DNA of 64,000 nt from Costus lasius (taxonomy: Eukaryota; Streptophyta; Magnoliopsida; Zingiberales; Costaceae). Positions 33,970-47,482 of the stretch are shown here, piece after piece. A program made the position numbers and the translations under genes. Each line of letters begins with the position of its first letter. Position 1 is the stretch's first letter. The notes below the pieces were generated by a model that was not told the origin of the DNA, did no database searches, and worked only from the letters and a program-made list of their open reading frames with translations. The DNA lies in the NCBI GenBank assembly GCA_027563935.2, contig CM050451.1, positions 35,231,565 to 35,295,564 of the forward strand, read 5' to 3'.

Positions 33970-36900
33970 CTAATGGTTGAGAAATCTCAAACCCATATTA
34001 TTACAGTGCTTCTCATGCTTCTGCTGCGCCAGAGGCTTGGTAAGCGGGTCAGCCAGATTGTCATCTGTATGAACCTTGCAGACTTTGATCTCGCCACGAT
34101 CAATGATCTCCCGGATCAAATGAAACCGTCTCTGTATGTGCTTGGACTTCTGGTGCGACCGTGGTTCCTTTGCTTGTGCGATTGCTCCAGTGTTATCACA
34201 GAAGATAACCAAAGGATCTGCACTCGAAGGAACAACACCAAGTTCTCTCACGAACTTACGAATCCATACTGCCTCCTCGGATGCTTCCGAGGCTGCAACA
34301 TACTCGGCTTCTGTTGTGGAATCAGCAACAGTTGACTGTTTGAAACTCTTCCACACCACTGCACCTCCATTCAAGCTAAAAATATAGCCTGATTGCGATC
34401 GGAAATCATCCTGGTCCGACTGGAACGAAGCGTCAGTATATCCTTCAATACTGAGTTCTTCCTGACCACCATATATCAAGAACATATCTTTGGTCCTCCG
34501 CAGATATTTTAAGATGTTCTTGACTGCAATCCAGTGTGCCATACCAGGATTACTTTGGAATCGACTGGTCACGCTTAACCCGTAAGCGACGTCTGGGCGA
34601 GTACACAACATCGCATACATAATGGACCCAATAGCCGAAGCATAAGGCGTATTGTCCATTTCATCTTTCTCAGTCTGTGTTTGTGGACACTGACTCTTCG
34701 AAAGATTTAGACCATGTCTGACTGGAAGATACCCTCTTTTAGAATTCTCTAAATGGAATCTCTCCAGGACTTTATCGATGTAAGTACTCTGGCACAGCCC
34801 GAGAAGCCTCTTAGAGCTATCTCTATAGATCTTCACACCTAGTACATAGGCTGCTTCTCCTAGATCTTTCATCTGGAAACATTTCCTTAACCATGCCTTA
34901 ACCGCATGCATTTCAGGAATGTCATTTTCAATGATCAAGATGTCATCGACGTAGAGGACTAGGAAAGTAATCACGCTCCCACTAAACCTCTTATATACAC
35001 ACGGGTCATCCTCGTTCTTGATGAAACCAAATTCACTGACTGATTCATCAAAACGAATATTCCAGCTTCTCGATGCTTGTTTCAGTCCATAAATGGACTT
35101 CTTTAACTTGCATATTTTATGACGATCTGATGGATTAGTGAAACCTTCAGGTTGTGTCATATACACATCCTCTTCCAGATTTCCATTAAGGAAAGCTGTT
35201 TTCACATCCATTTGCCAGATCTCATAATCGTAATATGCTGCTATCGCGAAAAGAATTCGAATAGACTTAAACATGGCTACAGGTGAGAAAGTTTCATCAT
35301 AATCTATCCCGTAGATTTGTTTAAAACCTTTCGCAACTAGCCTGCCTTTATAGGTAACCACGTTACCATCCATGTCAATCTTCTTCTTGAAGATCCATTT
35401 ACAGCCTATAGGGATTACTCCCGGAGGCGGATCAACCAAATCCCAGACTTGGTTATCTGACATGGAGTCCATCTCGGCGCGCATAGCTTCAAGCCATCTC
35501 GCTGAGTCCGGTCCACTGACCGCATCCGCATAAGTGAGGGGTTCATCATGATCAATGATGTAGACTCCGTCATAGCGCTTAGGCTGTCGACGGATCCTTC
35601 CCGATCTTCGCGGTTCCCGTGATATCTGAGCCTCAGGTTGTTCAATAACCTGTTCTACCGGCTCAGGCTCATCCAACTGTGCTTGATCACTTTGTCCTTC
35701 CTCTGGATTCTCATCCAGCTTTATTTCTCTCCCACTGCCCTCTTGTAGAAGAAACTCCTTCTCAAGAAATATGGCCGTCCGAGCAACAAATACTTTGTTC
35801 TCTTTGGGATCGTAGAAATAATAACCCTTAGTTTCCTTAGGGTAACCGACAAAGATACATTTTTCAGATCTGCTCTCTAGTTTCCCAGAGGCGAGCTTTT
35901 TGACATAACCCTCGCAGCCCCAGATCCTGATAAATGTCAAGCTCGGCTGTTTCCCATACCATAACTCATATGGCGTCTTAGAAACTGCCTTGGATGGCAC
36001 TCGGTTTAGTACCTTTGCAGCTGTTTCCAGTGCAAAACCCCAAAAGGAATATGGAAGAGTAGCCTGACTCATCATAGAACGAACCATATCAAGTAGGGTT
36101 CTATTTCTCCTCTCGGACACACCATTCCATTGCGGTGTTCCTGGCGGAGTGAGCTGTGAGATAATCCCACACTCCTTCAGATAGTCAGTAAACGCATGAC
36201 TCAAGTATTCTCCACCTCGATCAGAACGAAGTGCCTTTATATTTCGGCCTAGCTGATTTTGTACTTCATTCTTGAACTCTTTAAACTTGTCAAAAGATTC
36301 ACTCTTATGTCTCATAAGATAGACATAACCATACCTACTGAAATCATCAGTAAAGGTAATGAAGTACGAATAGCCACCTCTGGCATGTTTACTAAATGGC
36401 CCACACACATCACTGTGTATGAGGTCAAGTAAACCTGAAGCCCTTTGACCTTTATTAGGAAAAGGAGACTTCGTCATTTTACCCATTAAACAAGCTTTGC
36501 ATGTATCAATCTCCTCATAGGAGAATGATCCCAGCAGTCCATGATCATGCAACCGCTTAATGCGCTTCTTGTTAATATGGCCTAAACGACTATGCCATAA
36601 CAAGGTGCTGTCATCAGCATGCTTGACTTCTTAATATCAATATTTTGTATAGAACATTCCATGTCTAACATGAATAACCCATTGTTAATTGAACCAGTTG
36701 CATAAACAATATTATCATGAGAAAGAACACACTTTGAAATATTGCATTCAAAGGAAAACCCCTTCCTGACAAGAGCAGGAATGGAGATAATATTTTAGTA
36801 ATGCTGGGAACAAAGTAACAACTATTTAGTTCTAATACAAGTCCAGATGGTAAAGAGATGAAATAATCTCCTACAGCAACAGCAGCAACCCGTGCCCCGT

Positions 36901-37852
36901 TTCCAACGCGTAGGTCCACCTCATGCTGTCCCACCTGTCTTCTTCTCTTGAGTTCCTGTACATTTGAACAAATGTGAACTCCACATGCAGTGTCCAACAC
37001 CCATGATATAGAAGAAGATGAAACCATGACTTCCGTCACGTATATACCTGAGCCAGAAGCAAAGCTTCCCCTCTTGTCTCCTTGGAGCGCTTTACAGTCC
37101 TTTTTCCAGTGACCTAGCTGGCCACAGTGGAAACATCTGTATTCCTTTGACCGCTTGACTTTTTGCTTCAGAGCCTTGCTGTAACTCTTGACAGGGGCCT
37201 TGCCCTTCTTCCCCTTCTTCTTGTTCCTAGAAGGAGCCATTAAGACAGAGGTCGAAGGCTTTCCCTTCAGAGTCTCCTCAGTAGTCAAGAGCATATTCAG
37301 CAGCTCTGCCGGAGTACAGTCGATTTTGTTCATATTAAAGTTAATAATGAACGCATCGAAAGAGGGCGGGAGAGACTGCAGAATAATGTCTACAGCAAGC
37401 TCCTGATTGATGGTATGCCCCAGTTTCTCTAGAGCCTCCTTGTGCCCAATCATCTTGAGCATGTGAGCTCCCACTGGGCTCCCTTCAGCCAGTTTGCTCT
37501 GAAAGAAAAGCTTTGTCAGATTATAGCGTTCAGTCCTCGCTTGTGCAGCATACAGCATCTTGAGGTTCGCTATAATCTCTATAGCCGACATATCCTCATG
37601 CTGACGCTGCAGCGGTGGCGTCATAGACGCTAGCATCAGGCAAGCGACATCAATGCTATCATTGACGTGCTTTTCATAAGCTTCACGAACCGCCCTTGCG
37701 GCGTTCGCAGCGGGTTGAGGCGGCACAGCCATCTCGAGGACATACAGTTTCCTCTCTGCCTTAAGAACAATCTTAAGGTGTCCGTACCAGTCTGAGAAGT
37801 TCGGCCCAGCAAACTTCTCCCTTTCCAGTAGGGATCGCACATTGAAGCTCAT
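33970..37852 (-). pseudogene. Gag-Pol of E, two single-base frameshifts
   Basis: Gag (zinc knuckle present) and protease (WVLDTACG) read from the ATG at 37850-37852. The frame is lost near 36792-36796, where a T-run is one base shorter than in D or C. A second one-base loss lies near 36625-36635 (GACTTCTTAATATC against GGCTTTCTTATTATC). From 36603 down to 33970 the frame is open: HHCC finger, DD35E, reverse transcriptase with YVDD, RNase H, and the usual NNMGLRFLNH end. Both lesions lie in the protease-integrase linker, so enzymatic domains are intact but cannot be made as one polyprotein. Confidence 0.92.
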
Positions 37853-39646
37853 GGTGTTCGTTGCTGCAGGTATCTACAACAATGCAAGAACAGCAAGGTC
37901 AGTATCAATGTTAAGAATCAATCAGGACTTAAGAATGATTCTTTTTCTCACTATTTTATCTGACTAAAAAATCCATTAAAATAGTCCGAAAGAGTAACAC
38001 TCTTTTAGTGAGATGGGATCCAGATTTCATACTTGGTCTCCGCGTCCCGCTCATGCGAGATAAGATGCACAGAGAGTACAAGCACTAATCTCTGGTAGGC
38101 AGTCCCTGCCAATCGCCAACCCGTGCGATTCCCCTTCATCTGGGCAATCCAGCAGACTGTGCCAACTGAGTTGGTACAACACAGTCTCTGACCCCACAGA
38201 TGGCTGCCTCCATGTGCTACCATATGCGCCACATATGTAGCCTACATGGTCAAGCTGACCCGACCTACTCCCTGGACCACCACGTGCTATGCTGAGCAAC
38301 GAGAAGCGATAAATCCCTTCTCTGTAACATGCAGGTGTAATCCCGCACCGTCTGAAGATAGATGGACGTGCCCACTGAGTGGGTACAACACGGCTCCAAC
38401 GATAATCAGAACAGTGAGGTTTCGTGTCAGAAGGCTTACGAGCTTGATATTTTAGCGTTGGATTTTAACGGTCTTTTATCTTCTTCACTATCATGCAATT
38501 CCTATGGTGATAGTAGAAGATAAATTAATCATGCTGTTCTACTTATATAAACAATAAAAGAAAGCATGGATCTTATGTGGTAAAAGCCCATAGCCTAAGT
38601 AAGACCATAATTAACTTAAGTCTTCACTTGCTTTTCTTCATGGGACTTTTGCTGCTCATCTGGCCCAACCCAGGGCCCAAGCGCCATCTGCAGCTCAGGT
38701 GCACCTACCAGGGAAAATGCGCCTGGTCCCAGAGTCGAACCCTGGACCTCCCACCTGGTCTAGCCACTGCTGCATGCGCCTCTGCCATGTGTGCTCTGTG
38801 CTCTTGTCTGATTAATTTACAAATTAATCTATCTAGACAAGATTGACTCGCAGGTCAATTACATTTTATAAATTAAATACAAGGTGATGCGCAGATCACA
38901 ATTAAAATTAATTTACAAAATAATTTCCAGGCACGCAGGCCCCAGCACAGCACACATTTAACACGGGCAGCCCACATAAGAATAAATAAACAAGCACATG
39001 GCATCAATCAACATGCGATCCAACCATGAAAATAAAATTTTGAAAACCCCATTGGCATCAATTTTATTTTCCTTATATGCCCTTACTACCTTACAACGGT
39101 CCATTGATAGGGATCCACTCATCATGTCTAGTCAGATCCACTGCCCTTGCATGCACCAAGTCCTAACTGACTTGAGTCGACCCAGTGGTCAACTATGCAT
39201 GCGCCAAGGGCTGAACAACCATCATGAGTTCTGGCAAGCGGGTGTGAACCCGGGCCTAACTCATATGCGTTCATCAGTTGTCTCAACCAGACCTCGCTAC
39301 ACGCCTGTGATGCAGTCGACCTATAGCCACTACATGCTTACGCATGGGTGCCATCTGGTCGACCCATCTAGGCTGTCAGATGGTCTGATCAGACTATTGG
39401 ATCTAACCTAGAGGATGACTTCAACCCCATCAACCCGTCTAAGGGTTTACAGTAGGCGCAACTTAGATCTAATGAGGCGCGCAAGTGATATTTGTTTTTG
39501 ACAAAAACATTAACAAGCGCCATAATCATACATCATGTATATTTCGCATGTTAACAAGAAGAAGATCTAAGCATACTTGCGCAAATATGGATCACAAATG
39601 GCTCAAGCAATCATAAAACATGCATGAAACCTACTCTGATACCAAT
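37853..39646 (-). other. Leader of E (minus strand)
   Basis: Carries the acceptor-like signal just upstream of gag, the hairpin series, a 75-codon upstream ORF (38005-38232), the stem-loop near 38475-38525 and the tRNA-like module (38729-38745). Nothing else is recognised. Confidence 0.85.
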
Positions 39647-41329
39647 TGAAGGAACCCCTACAAAGGGGGGGCGAAACCCTAATAGGCGCATTTTGGAGGA
39701 TTTGAAGCAGCGGAGAGGGTTTCTAGATCTATTGCATGCTATATGATCAACATAAAAACATTCTATAGAAAGAATGAGATTCATACCGATGCCATTTCTA
39801 GATGGCGACTTGGAAGCAGAAAGCGATGTGGCTTTCCTCCAGAGGTGACGCACACAAGATGAGTCTTGGCTCCTCCTTGTCGCCCCTTGTGCTAGCAAGG
39901 ATCGTCCAAGTATCCTGATCGAATGAAAGGGATGAGATCTTCTTGGCGATTTCTTCCTTCTCCTTTTCGTTCACCTTCTTCACCACACGAGAGAGAACTT
40001 GTGTCGACTCGTGGAGAGGCGAGGCGAGAAGAGGCGTGAAGAGGAGAAACGTGAGGCGTGGTCACGTTTAGAGAAGTGCTATCTAAAAATAGCATGCCAC
40101 CTCTCAATATGCGATCATGGGTTTACCCCAATCGCAAACCTCTTATCTCATGAACCATCCGCTCACTTAATGAGCTGGTTCAATTCGGTTCGGTTCAAGA
40201 ACCAATCAAGCCAAGCGATCCAGTCTAGATCATGATTAAACCCTAAGGCTCCAGATCTAACCGTTGATCTCTTGATGCTTCTGATCTCACCGATCTAGCA
40301 TCCATTCTCTCGATCGAAGCTTACCGATCTCAAGCCCTAATCAATCAAACATGATCAGACCAGATCTCACTTACAATCAGAGATTAAATCCCTTTAAACT
40401 GAACCCAAATAATTCAGTCCACACGATCTGACTTAAGTAAGCCATATCATCAAATTGTGCGACCCTGAGGGTTTCCTTTAAATGTCGGTAACGATAACTT
40501 ACGTTATCACGATCAGTGAGGGGTATCTAGCAACACATCACGGTCTCCCGATATAAAGGAAAGAGTCTTCCAAGACTACACCCAAACCACAGCACAAGTG
40601 TGAATCCACTTCACCAGGCATGCAAATATCCTTTGCCACTGGACGTTCTTATTGGACAAGCGTGTCAAGCTTGTAGCTCCAATATGATGAGCATGATTAG
40701 ATCAGATGAACATAGTCATCTGGGTATGGCCATACACTTTCTCAATCATCTCATCCAGGGGGGCCCCTTTAGAACATCTCACTCCTTAAACAAGGAGACG
40801 GCAATCCTATATCTACCACTAGTGCCCTAACATGACTCAAGCTCACCATCCAAGATAGTCTATAACCATTATGTTTCAAATGATATTGAACTACCTCAAA
40901 ACAATGACAATCATCATTTAGAAACACAAGTGATCTCAAGTCAGAGGACATGTGCCACTTGTTGCAATCAAGGATTATTCACATTGTGACAAGCAATTGA
41001 ATATCCTAGTAGGGTCTGTCCAGTACATCCAATGTACCCATGAGTCTACATCTTATTCCATGCTCGAAGCATCCTATAAGATTAGAACACATATTAGTCT
41101 TAACCATATCAAGGCTGTCTCATGTTCACCAAGATATCTCGACTAAGGACTTAACTGCATGTCAGCCTAGCTGAACAGCTGTGAGACATTATTCAGAAGT
41201 ACACTTATTGCAGCAGACAATGTAACAACCTGAATAATAACCATTGCCTTTATAAACATAAGAGTTTTATACATGATACTGTTACAATCCCAAGGCCTCA
41301 AACATTAGCCTTAAGGGCATACCCCAACA
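39647..41329 (-). repeat. 5' LTR of E (1,683 bp)
   Basis: Aligns end to end with 32266-33949. It is followed on the plus strand by the GAGAC duplication and the rest of D's leader. Confidence 0.95.
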
Positions 41330-41570
41330 GAGACTAGTGCTTGTACTCTCTGTGCATCTTATCTCGCCTGAGCGGGACGCGGAGACCAAGTATGAAATCT
41401 GGATCCCATCTCACTAAAAGAGTTCTACTCTTTCGGGCTGTTTCTGCTGGATTTTTCAGCCAGATAAAATAGTGAGAAAAGAATCTTTCTTAAGTCCTGG
41501 ATTGATTCTAAACATTGATACTGACCTTGCTGTTCTTGCATTGTTGTAGATTCCTGCAGCAACGAACACC
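41330..41570 (+). other. Leader of D, 3' part
   Basis: Resumes after GAGAC with the third and fourth hairpins (CTCGC-CTGA-GCGGG; AAAGAGT-TCT-ACTCTTT) and the TACTGAC...TTGTTGTAG acceptor-like signal, then the gag ATG. Confidence 0.85.
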
Positions 41571-44500
41571 ATGAGCTTCAATGTGCGATCCCTACTGGAA
41601 AGGGAGAAGTTTGCTAGGCCGAACTTCTCAGACTGGTACGGACACCTTAAGATTGTTCTTAAGGCAGAGAGGAAACTGTATGTCCTCGAGACGGCTATAC
41701 CGCCTCAGCCCGCTCCGAACGCCGCTAGGGCGGTTCGGGAAGCCTATGAAAAGCATGTCAACGATAGCATTGATGTCGCTTGCCTGATGCTAGCGTCTAT
41801 GACGCCACCGCTGCAGCGTCAGCATGAGGATATGTCTGCTATAGAAATTATAGCAAACCTCAAGATGCTGTATGCTGCGCAGGCGAGGACTGAGCGCTAT
41901 AACTTGACCAAGCTGTTCTTTCAGAGCAAACTGGCTGAAGGGAGCCCAGTAGGAGCTCACGTGCTCAAGATGATTGGGCACAAGGAGGCTCTAGAGAAAA
42001 TGGGGCATACCATCAATCAAGAGCTTGCTGTAGACATTATTCTACAGTCTCTACCGCCCTCTTTCGATGCGTTCATCATTAACTTTAATATGAACAAAAT
42101 CGATTGTACTCCGGCAGAGCTGCTGAATATGCTCTTGACTACTGAGGAGACTCTGAAGGGAAAGCCTTCAACCTCTGTCTTGATGTTTCCTTCCAGGAAC
42201 AAGAAGAAGGGGAAGAAGGGCAAGACCCCTGTCAAAAGCTACAGCAAGGCTCTGAAGCAAAAGGTCAAGCGGTCGAAGGAATACAGATGTTTCCACTGTG
42301 GCCAGCTGGGTCACTGGAAAAAGGACTGTAAAGCGCTCCAAGGAGACAAGAGGGGAAGCATTGCTTCTGGCTCAGGTATATACGTGACGGAAGTCATGGT
42401 TTCATCTTCTTCTATTTCATGGGTGTTGGACACTGCATGTGGAGTTCACATTTGTTCAAATGTACAGGAACTCAAGAGAAGAAGACAGGTGGGACTGCAT
42501 GAGGTGGACCTACGCGTTGGAAACGGGGCACGGGTTGCTGCTGTTGCTGTAGGAGACTATTTCATCTCTTTACCATCTGGTCTTGTATTGGAACTAGACA
42601 ATTGTTACTTTGTTCCCAGCATTACTAAAAATATTATCTCCATTCCTGCTCTTGTCAGGAAGGGGTTTTCCTTTGAATGCAATATTTCAAAGTGTGTTCT
42701 TTCTTTATATAATATTGTTTATGCTACTGGTTCAATTAACAATGGGTTATTCATGTTGGACATGGAATGTTCTATGCACAATATTGATAATAAGAAAGCC
42801 AAATATGCTGATGACAGCACCTTGCTATGGCATAGTCGTTTAGGTCATATTAACAAGAAACGCATTAAGCGGTTGCATGATTATGGACTGCTGGGATCAT
42901 TCTCCTATGAGGAGATTGATACATGCAAAGCTTGTTTGATGGGCAAAATGACGAAGTCGCCTTTTCCTCATAAAGGTCAAAGGACTTCAAGTTTACTTGA
43001 CCTTATACACAGTGATGTGTGTGGGCCTTTTAGTAAACATGCCAGAGGTGGCTATCAGTACTTCATTACCTTCACTGATGATTTCAGTAGATATGGGTAT
43101 GTCTATCTTATGAGACATAAAAGTGAATCTTTTGACAAGTTCAAAGAGTTCAAGAATGAAGTACAGAATCAGCTTGGCCGAAATATCAAGGCACTTCGTT
43201 CTGATCGAGGTGGAGAATACCTAAGTCGAGAGTTTACTGACTATCTGAAGGAGTGTGGGATTATCTCACAGCTCACTCCGCCAGGAACACCGCAATGGAA
43301 TGGTGTGTCCGAGAGGAGAAATAGAACGTTACTTGATATGGTTCGTTCTATGATGAGTCAGGCTACTCTACCTTACTCCTTTTGGGGATTTGCACTGGAG
43401 ACAGCTGCAAAGGTACTAAACCGAGTGCCATCCAAGGCAGTTTCAAAGACCCCATATGAATTATGGTATGGGAAACAGCCTAGCTTGACATTTATCAGGA
43501 TCTGGGGCTGCGAGGCTTATGTCAAAAAGCTCGCCTTTGGAAAACTAGAGAGCAGATCTGAGAAATGTATCTTTGTCGGTTACCCTAAGGAAACTAAGGG
43601 TTATTATTTCTACGATCCCAAAGAGAACAAGGTGTTTGTTGCTCGGACGGCCATATTTCTTGAGAAGGAGTTTCTTCTGCAAGAGGCCAGTGGGAGAGAA
43701 ATAAAGCTGGATGAGAATCCAGAGGAAGGACAAAGTGGTCAAGCACAGCTGGATGAGCCTGAGCCGGTAGAACAGGTTACTGAACAACCTGAGGCTCAGA
43801 TATCACGGGAACCGCGAAGATCGGGAAGGATCCGTTGACAGCCTGAGCGCTATGATGGAGTCTACATCATTGATAATGATGAACCCCTCACTTATGCGGA
43901 TGCGGTCAGTGGACCGGATTCAGCGAGATGGCTTGAAGCTATGCGCGCCGAGATGGACTCCATGTCAGATAACCAAGTCTGGGATTTGGTTGATCCGCCT
44001 CCGGGAGTTATCCCTATAGGCTGTAAATGGATCTTCAAGAAGAAGATTGACATGGATGGTAACGTGGTTACCTATAAAGGCAGGCTAGTTGCGAAAGGTT
44101 TCAAACAAATCTACGGGATAGATTATGATGAAACTTTCTCACCTGTAGCTATGTTTAAGTCTATTCGGATTCTTTTCGCGATAGCAGCATATTATGATTA
44201 TGAGATCTGGCAAATGGATGTGAAGACAGCTTTCCTTAATGGAAATCTGGATGAGGATGTGTATATGACACAACCAGAAGGTTTCACTAATCCATCAGAT
44301 CGTCATAAAATATGCAAGTTAAAGAAGTCTATTTATGGACTTAAACAAGCATCGAGAAGCTGGAATATTCGTTTCGATGAATCAATCTCTGAATTTGGTT
44401 TCATCAAGAACGAGGATGACCCGTGTGTATATAAGAGGTTTAGTGGGAGCGTGATTACTTTCCTAGTCCTCAACGTCGATGATATCTTAATCATTGGAAA

Positions 44501-45455
44501 CGATATTCCTGAACTGCATGCTGTTAAAGCATGGTTAAGAAAATGTTTCCAGATGAAAGATCTAGGAGAAGCAGCCTATGTATTAGGTGTGAAGATCTAC
44601 AGGGATAGATCTAAGAGGCTTCTCGGGCTGTGCCAGAGTACTTACATCGATAAAGTCCTGGAGAGATTTCATTTAGAGAATTCTAAAAGAGGATATCTTC
44701 CAGTCAGACATGGTCTGAATCTTTCAAAGAGTCAGTGTCCTCAAACACAGACTGAGAAAGATGAAATGGACAATACGCCTTATGCTTCGGCTATTGGGTC
44801 CATTATGTATGCGATGTTGTGTACTCGCCCAGACGTCGCTTACGGGTTAAGCGTGACCAGTCGATTCCAAAGTAATCCAGGTCAGGCACACTGGATTGCA
44901 GTCAAGAACATCTTAAAATATCTGCGGAGGACCAAAGATATGTTCTTGATATATGGAGGTCAGGAAGAACTCAGTATTGAAGGATATACTGACGCTTCGT
45001 TCCAATCTGACCAGGATGATTTCCGATCGCAATCAGGCTATGTTTTTAGCTTGAATGGAGGAGCAGTGGTGTGGAAAAGTTTCAAACAGTCTATCGTTGC
45101 TGATTCCACAACAGAAGCCGAGTATGTTGCAGCCTCAGAAGCATCCAAGGAGGCAGTGTGGATTCGTAAGTTCGTTCAAGAACTTGGTGTTGTTTCTTCG
45201 AGTGCAGATCCTTTGGTTATCTTCTGTGATAACACTGGAGCAATCGCACAGGCAAAGGAACCACGGTCGCACAAGAAGTCCAAGCACATACAGAGACGGT
45301 TTCACTTGATCAGGGAGATCATAGATCGTGGCGAGATCAAAATTTGCAAGGTTCATACAGATGACAATCTGGCTGACCCGCTTACCAAGCCTCTGGCGCA
45401 GCAGAAGCATGAGAAGCACTGTAATAACATGGGTTTGAGATTTCTCAACCATTAG
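41571..45455 (+). pseudogene. Gag-Pol of D, one nonsense codon and altered RT active site
   Basis: Reads through Gag, protease and integrase to a TGA at 43836-43838 (CGA in the other copies, in RRSGRIRRQPERY), then continues in the same frame to the normal stop at 45453-45455. Integrase HHCC and DD35E residues are present. The reverse transcriptase box YVDD reads NVDD because TAC became AAC at 44472-44474; the two catalytic aspartates remain but the adjacent aromatic residue is lost. RNase H motifs are intact. The nonsense change is what deamination of a methylated CpG gives. Confidence 0.94.
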
Positions 45456-45475
45456 ATTAAGTGCAAGTGGGAGAT

Positions 45476-47164
45476 TGTTGGGGTATGCCCTTAAGGCTAA
45501 TGTTTGAGGCCTTGGGATTGTATCAGTATCATGTATAAACTCTTTTGTTTATAAAGGCAATGGTTGTTATTCACGTTGTTACATTATCTGCTGCAATAAT
45601 TGTACTTCTGAATAATGTCTCAATGGTGTTCAGCTAGGCTGACATGCTATAATGTCCTTAGTCGAGATATCTTGGTGAACATGAGACAGCCTTGATATGA
45701 TTGAGACTAATATATGTTCTAATCTTATATGATGCTTTGAGCATGGAATAAGATGTAGACTCATGGGTACATTGGATGTACTGGACAGACCCTACTAGGA
45801 TATTCAATTGCTTGTCACAATGTGAATAATCCATGATTGCAACAAGTGGCACATTTCCTCTGACTTGAGATCACTTGTGTTTCTAAATGATGATTGTCAT
45901 TGTTTTGAGGTAGTTCAATATCATTTGAAACATAATGGTTATAGACTATCTTGGATGGTGAGCTTGAGTCATGTTAGAGCACTAGTAATAGATACAGGAT
46001 TGCCGTCTCCTTGTTTAAGGAGTGTGATGTTCTACTGGGGCCCCCTCTGAATGAGATGATTGAGAATGTGTATGGCCATACCCAGGTGACTATGTTCATC
46101 TGATCTAATCATGCTCATCATATTGGAGTTACAGGCTTGACACGCTTGTCCAATAAGAACATCCAGTGGCAAAGGAATCATGTATGCCTAGTGAGTTGAT
46201 TCACACTTGTGCTGTGGTTTGGGTGTAGTCTTGAAGACTCTTTTCTTTATATCGGGAGACAGTGATGTGTTGCTAGATACCCCTCACTGATCGTGATAAC
46301 GTGAGTTATCGTTACCGACATTTAAAGGAAACCCTTAGGGTCGCACAATTTGATGATATGTCTTACTTAAGTCAGATCGTATGGACTGAATTATCTGGGT
46401 TCAGTTTAAAGGGATCTAATCTCTGATTGTGAGTGAGATTTGGTCTGATCATGTTTGATTGATTAGGGCTTGAGATCGGTAAGCTTCGATCGAGAGAATG
46501 GATGCTAGATCAGTGAGATCAGCAGCATCAAGAGATCAACGGTCAGATCAAGAACCTTAGGGTTTAATGTGATCTGGACTAATGGCTTGGGTTAATTGGT
46601 CTTTGAACCAAACTAATTGAACCAGCTCATTGAGTGAGCGCATGGTTCAAGAGAAGATGAGTTTGTGCATGGGGGTGGACCCATGGTCGCATGAACGTTT
46701 GGGGTTTACTAATTTTAGAAGCCATGACTTCTAAACGTGGGAACGCCTCACGTTCACGCCTAATACGCTCTACTCTCTCGCCTCTCCTCATCTCTCGTCG
46801 CCAACAAGCTCTCTCTCGTGTGGTGAAGAGGTTGACGAAAAAGGAGAAGGAAGAAATCGCCAAGCAAAGGATTCTCTCCCCTTCCATTCGACAAGGACTC
46901 CTTAGAACCTTGCTAGCACAAGGAGCACTAAGGAAGTAGGCGATCACATCTTGTGTGCGTCTTCTCTGGAGGAGAGCGACTTCACTCTCTGCTTCCAAGT
47001 CGCCATCCATACAATGGCATCGGTATGATTTCTTCTCTGATATTTGAAATCGATTTATGTTGATCATATTACATGCATAGATCCTAGAAACCCCTTCCGC
47101 TGCATCAAAACCTTCATATGCGCCTATTAGGGTTTCGCCCTCCCCTTGTTTAGGGGACTTTTCA
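45476..47164 (+). repeat. 3' LTR of D (1,689 bp)
   Basis: Preceded by AAGTGGGAGAT at 45465-45475; ends GGACTTTTCA, followed by AAATT. Confidence 0.95.
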
Positions 47165-47482
47165 AAATTATAGCGTTCAGTCCTCGCCTGTGCAGCATAC
47201 AGCATCTTGAGGTTTGCTATAATTTCTATAGCAGACATATCCTCATGCTGACGCTGCAGCTAGCATCAGGCAAGCGACATCAATACTATCATTGACATGC
47301 TTTTCATAGGCATCCCGAACCGCCCTTGCGGCGTTCGGAGCGGGTTGAGGCGGTATAGCCGTCTCGAGGACATACAGTTTCCTCTCTGCCTTAAGAACAA
47401 TCTTAAGGTGTCCGTACCAGTCTGAGAAGTTTGGCCCAGCAAACTTCTCCCTTTCCAGTAGGGATCGCACATTGAAGCTCAT
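47165..47482 (-). pseudogene. C Gag N-terminus with 17-bp deletion
   Basis: Minus-strand ATG at 47480-47482 starts MSFNVRSLLEREKFAGPNF, as in other copies. At about 47262 the sequence joins CTGCAGC directly to TAGCATCAGG; intact copies have 17 more bases there, so the frame is lost. The right edge of the D insertion lies at ERYN in Gag; reading resumes at 28990. Confidence 0.92.

Larger units (their letters stand above)
32266..41329 (-). mobile_element. Element E: complete family 1 copia element, minus strand, inside D
   Basis: Perfect target duplication GAGAC at 32261-32265 and 41330-41334. Both LTRs are full length and differ at about eight positions by eye (about 0.5%), consistent with being the innermost, young insertion. 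Internal order on the minus strand: primer site 39633-39644 (one mismatch), leader, Gag-Pol, polypurine tract. Confidence 0.95.
28991..47164 (+). mobile_element. Element D: family 1 copia element, interrupted by E
   Basis: Target duplication AAATT at 28986-28990 and 47165-47169, within C's gag. 5' LTR 28991-30666, leader split by E, Gag-Pol 41571-45455, 3' LTR 45476-47164. By eye the LTRs differ at about 20 sites plus one 14-base indel. Confidence 0.94.

Noticed and set aside
40952..41146. A 64-codon ORF beginning MPL, antisense to the LTR, found in nearly every family 1 LTR
   Set aside because: Copies are so similar in sequence that an open frame is expected to persist; the matching family 2 region has a stop (TGA) in that frame. 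The conserved signal there is better explained by the hairpin and flanking blocks.
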